Source: Zoogloea sp. LCSB751
GTDB taxonomy: Bacteria > Pseudomonadota > Gammaproteobacteria > Burkholderiales > Rhodocyclaceae
NCBI RefSeq assembly: GCF_002028455.1
Contig: NZ_MWUM01000003.1
Span: forward strand, 62,001 to 126,000
Direction of reading: 5' to 3'
Length of the DNA stretch: 64,000 nucleotides
Of this stretch, positions 62,490-64,000 are shown one piece after another. The position numbers and the translations under genes were made by a program. The first letter of the stretch is position 1. Every line of letters begins with the position of its first letter. The notes beneath the pieces are model-generated. The model made no database searches, was not told the origin of the DNA, and saw only the letters and a list, made by a program, of their open reading frames with translations.

Positions 62490-63407
62490 TCATTGGGTGC
62501 CTGTTGACATCAGACGGGTTGGCACCAACACACCGCCCTCGGCAAGCGTCCCCACACCGAGAAAACGCTCGTCATGATAAACACGCAACAACACGCCTGC
62601 GACGCCCGCCTCCACCACGACCGGCTGACCGTGGGTGAAGCTCCGCATGCGAGCCTCATCCAGGGCCTGGACGGCCAGATGCGACAACAGGGCATCCACC
62701 GGCGCCAGGCGGGCGTCCCGCCCCTCTTGCGACAGCGCCTCGAAATCTGCCAGCGCCGTCGTTACATCCAGAACAAAAGGCCCGATATGCGTACGGCGCA
62801 ACGCCGTCAGGTGCGCACCACAGCCCAGCAGCGCCCCCAGATCGGAAGCCAGGGTACGCACATAGGTTCCCTTGCTGCATGCCACACGGACATGCAGGCT
62901 GTCACCCTCGCGCCCCAGACACTCGAAACGATGGATCGTCACTCTGCGGGGTTCGCGGGGAATCTCGATGCCCGCCCGCGCATACTCGTACAAGGCCTTG
63001 CCATGATGCTTGAGCGCCGAATACATGGGCGGAACCTGCTCGATCTCACCCCGCAGGCGATCCATGGCCGACTCGACATCCGCATCGGACGCATTGACCT
63101 GCGCCCGGGCCAGCACCTCTCCTTCCGCATCGGCGGTCGTAGTGGTGACGCCAAGCAGGATCGTCGCATCGTAGCCCTTGTCGGCATCGAGCAGTGTCTG
63201 GGAAAACTTCGTCGCCTCACCGAAGGTCAGCGGCAGCAAGCCGCTAGCCATAGGGTCCAGAGTCCCCGTATGACCGGCCTTGGCTGCGTTCAGCAGACGC
63301 CGTGCCTGCTGCAGGGCGTGATTGGACGTCAAGCCGACCGGCTTGTCGAGAAACAACACACCGTCGACGATACGCCGTTGAATGCGACGCTGGGGAGCTT
63401 TAGCCAA
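62490..63407 (-). CDS. truB: tRNA pseudouridine-55 synthase
   Basis: Forms pseudouridine 55 in the T-loop of tRNAs. About 305 residues from a TTG at 63407 (then AKAPQRRIQRRIVDGVLFLDKP) with GGA about eight bases upstream; a GTG at 63461 in GTGA overlap with rbfA would add 18 unconserved residues and cannot be excluded. Seen: GVLFLDKPVGLTSN, catalytic Asp in GHTGTLDPMASGLLPL, KGTYVRTLASDLG, and a C-terminal PUA-like part. Between rbfA and rpsO as usual. Confidence 0.93.
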   Translation of the reverse strand: MAKAPQRRIQRRIVDGVLFLDKPVGLTSNHALQQARRLLNAAKAGHTGTLDPMASGLLPLTFGEATKFSQTLLDADKGYDATILLGVTTTTADAEGEVLARAQVNASDADVESAMDRLRGEIEQVPPMYSALKHHGKALYEYARAGIEIPREPRRVTIHRFECLGREGDSLHVRVACSKGTYVRTLASDLGALLGCGAHLTALRRTHIGPFVLDVTTALADFEALSQEGRDARLAPVDALLSHLAVQALDEARMRSFTHGQPVVVEAGVAGVLLRVYHDERFLGVGTLAEGGVLVPTRLMSTGTQ

Positions 63408-63457
63408 ACAACAAATTCCAGAAAAGTCGGCAATGCGGGAATGCACTGCCGGCGGTA

Positions 63458-63874
63458 TCACGCAGCCGGATCCGGCTTGCCACCGTCTTCCGGCTCTTCA
63501 CCGGCATCGGCAGCGAAATGACGATCTGCTTCGACAGCCTTGTCGATCAGCGCAGAAATCCGGTTGCCGGTTTCGACGGAGGGATCGTAATGAAAATGCA
63601 GTTCGGGCAGCGTATGGATACGCACCCGACGCCCCAGCTCGCGACGCAGGAAGCTGCTGGCACGACGCAGCCCCTTCAGGATTTCTTCGAGCCCTTCCTG
63701 CCCCTTCATCGAGGTGAAGAACACCTTGGCATGGGCATAGTCAGGGGTGATCTCCACATCGGTCAGCGTAATGAAACCGACGCGGGGATCCTTCACTTCC
63801 AGGCGGATCAGCTCGGCCAGTTCGCGGCGGATCTGCTCCGCCACGCGCTGACCACGGGAAAACTCCTTCGGCAT
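63458..63874 (-). CDS. rbfA: Ribosome-binding factor A
   Basis: Matures the 30S subunit, cold-shock linked. 138 residues. Single KH-like fold: QRVAEQIRRELAELI, TDVEITPDYAHAKVFFTS and LHFHYDPSVETGNRISALID. The last about 15 residues (FAADAGEEPEDGGKPDPAA) form an acidic, disordered tail. Six bases after the infB stop region. Confidence 0.96.
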   Translation of the reverse strand: MPKEFSRGQRVAEQIRRELAELIRLEVKDPRVGFITLTDVEITPDYAHAKVFFTSMKGQEGLEEILKGLRRASSFLRRELGRRVRIHTLPELHFHYDPSVETGNRISALIDKAVEADRHFAADAGEEPEDGGKPDPAA

Positions 63875-63877
63875 GGC

Positions 63878-64000
63878 TTACAGCGTCCGGGCGATTTCCT
63901 GGATCTCGAAGATCTCGAGCTGGTCGCCTTCCTGAAGATCATTGAAATTCCGAACCTGCAGGCCGCACTCGTAGCCGAACTTGACTTCCTTGACGTCGTC
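63878..64000 (-). CDS. infB: Translation initiation factor IF-2, C-terminal end only
   Basis: Only the last 40 residues are in the window: [21 protein letters not shown] and [13 protein letters not shown] before TAA at 63878. This is the end of domain C2, which binds fMet-tRNA. The rest lies beyond the right edge. Confidence 0.9.
   Translation of the reverse strand, partial: DDVKEVKFGYECGLQVRNFNDLQEGDQLEIFEIQEIARTL

Overview
The window is 64 kb of gene-dense, GC-rich bacterial chromosome. About 62 protein genes leave almost no gap above 200 bases, and I see no tRNA, rRNA, insertion sequence, prophage or CRISPR array. Gene content and order (rpsB-tsf-pyrH-frr-uppS-cdsA-ispC-rseP-bamA-skp-lpxD-fabZ-lpxA-lpxB-rnhB; iscR-to-iscX; dapC-dapD-pilU-dapE-prmB; ligA-zipA-smc; rpsO-pnp) point to a Gram-negative betaproteobacterium, most likely of the Rhodocyclales (Azospira/Azoarcus/Thauera relatives). 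That placement is inferred from gene order and protein character, not from a search.

Layout. 1-2633 (minus): an Mla-type lipid ABC transporter (STAS-permease, ATPase, MCE protein cut by the left edge). 2644-6403: ppx (minus) and ppk1 (plus), divergent. 6506-7756: an orphan lipoprotein with a predicted seven-bladed propeller. 7880-12562: biotin operon bioA-F-H-C-D. 12551-27834 (minus): one long run from rpsB down to a TrmH-family methyltransferase, covering ribosomal protein S2, EF-Ts, UMP kinase, ribosome recycling, undecaprenyl-PP and CDP-diacylglycerol synthesis, isoprenoids, RseP, BamA/Skp, lipid A synthesis and RNase HII. 28115-31536: map and glnD. 31556-32823 (minus): a second-type peptide deformylase coupled to a methylthio-nucleoside phosphorylase. 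32955-34769: typA, ending at a large bidirectional terminator facing galU. 34872-42499 (minus): galU, ligA, zipA, smc. 42709-48131: lysine/diaminopimelate genes with pilU and prmB embedded. 48271-48720: lone response regulator. 48733-55884 (minus): Isc iron-sulfur cluster operon, read iscR - second cysteine desulfurase - iscS-iscU-iscA-hscB-hscA-fdx-iscX - glutathione peroxidase. 55985-57562 (minus): cysE and trmJ. 57641-59073: suhB and a GDSL esterase. 59070-64000 (minus): a methyltransferase, pnp, rpsO, truB, rbfA and the C-terminal end of infB.

How the parts work together. The minus-strand run links translation (S2, EF-Ts, RRF) with envelope building (LPS, BamA, lipid carriers). The isc block makes Fe-S clusters, and cysE beside it supplies cysteine, the sulfur source. 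Two near-consensus IscR sites cover the iscR promoter and a third IscR-like dyad sits upstream of cysE, so cysteine supply and cluster assembly appear to share one Fe-S-sensing repressor. Many adjacent genes overlap by 1-8 bases (ATGA, GTGA, TGATG, TTG starts), indicating widespread translational coupling.

Most of the window is conserved housekeeping DNA. I do not see a clear, wholly new system. The observations most worth following are the IscR/cysE circuit with its extra cysteine desulfurase and coupled glutathione peroxidase, the His/Asp/Glu-rich tail on PrmB beside the metalloenzyme DapE, the orphan propeller lipoprotein, pilU inside the dap operon, and several structured 5' leaders.
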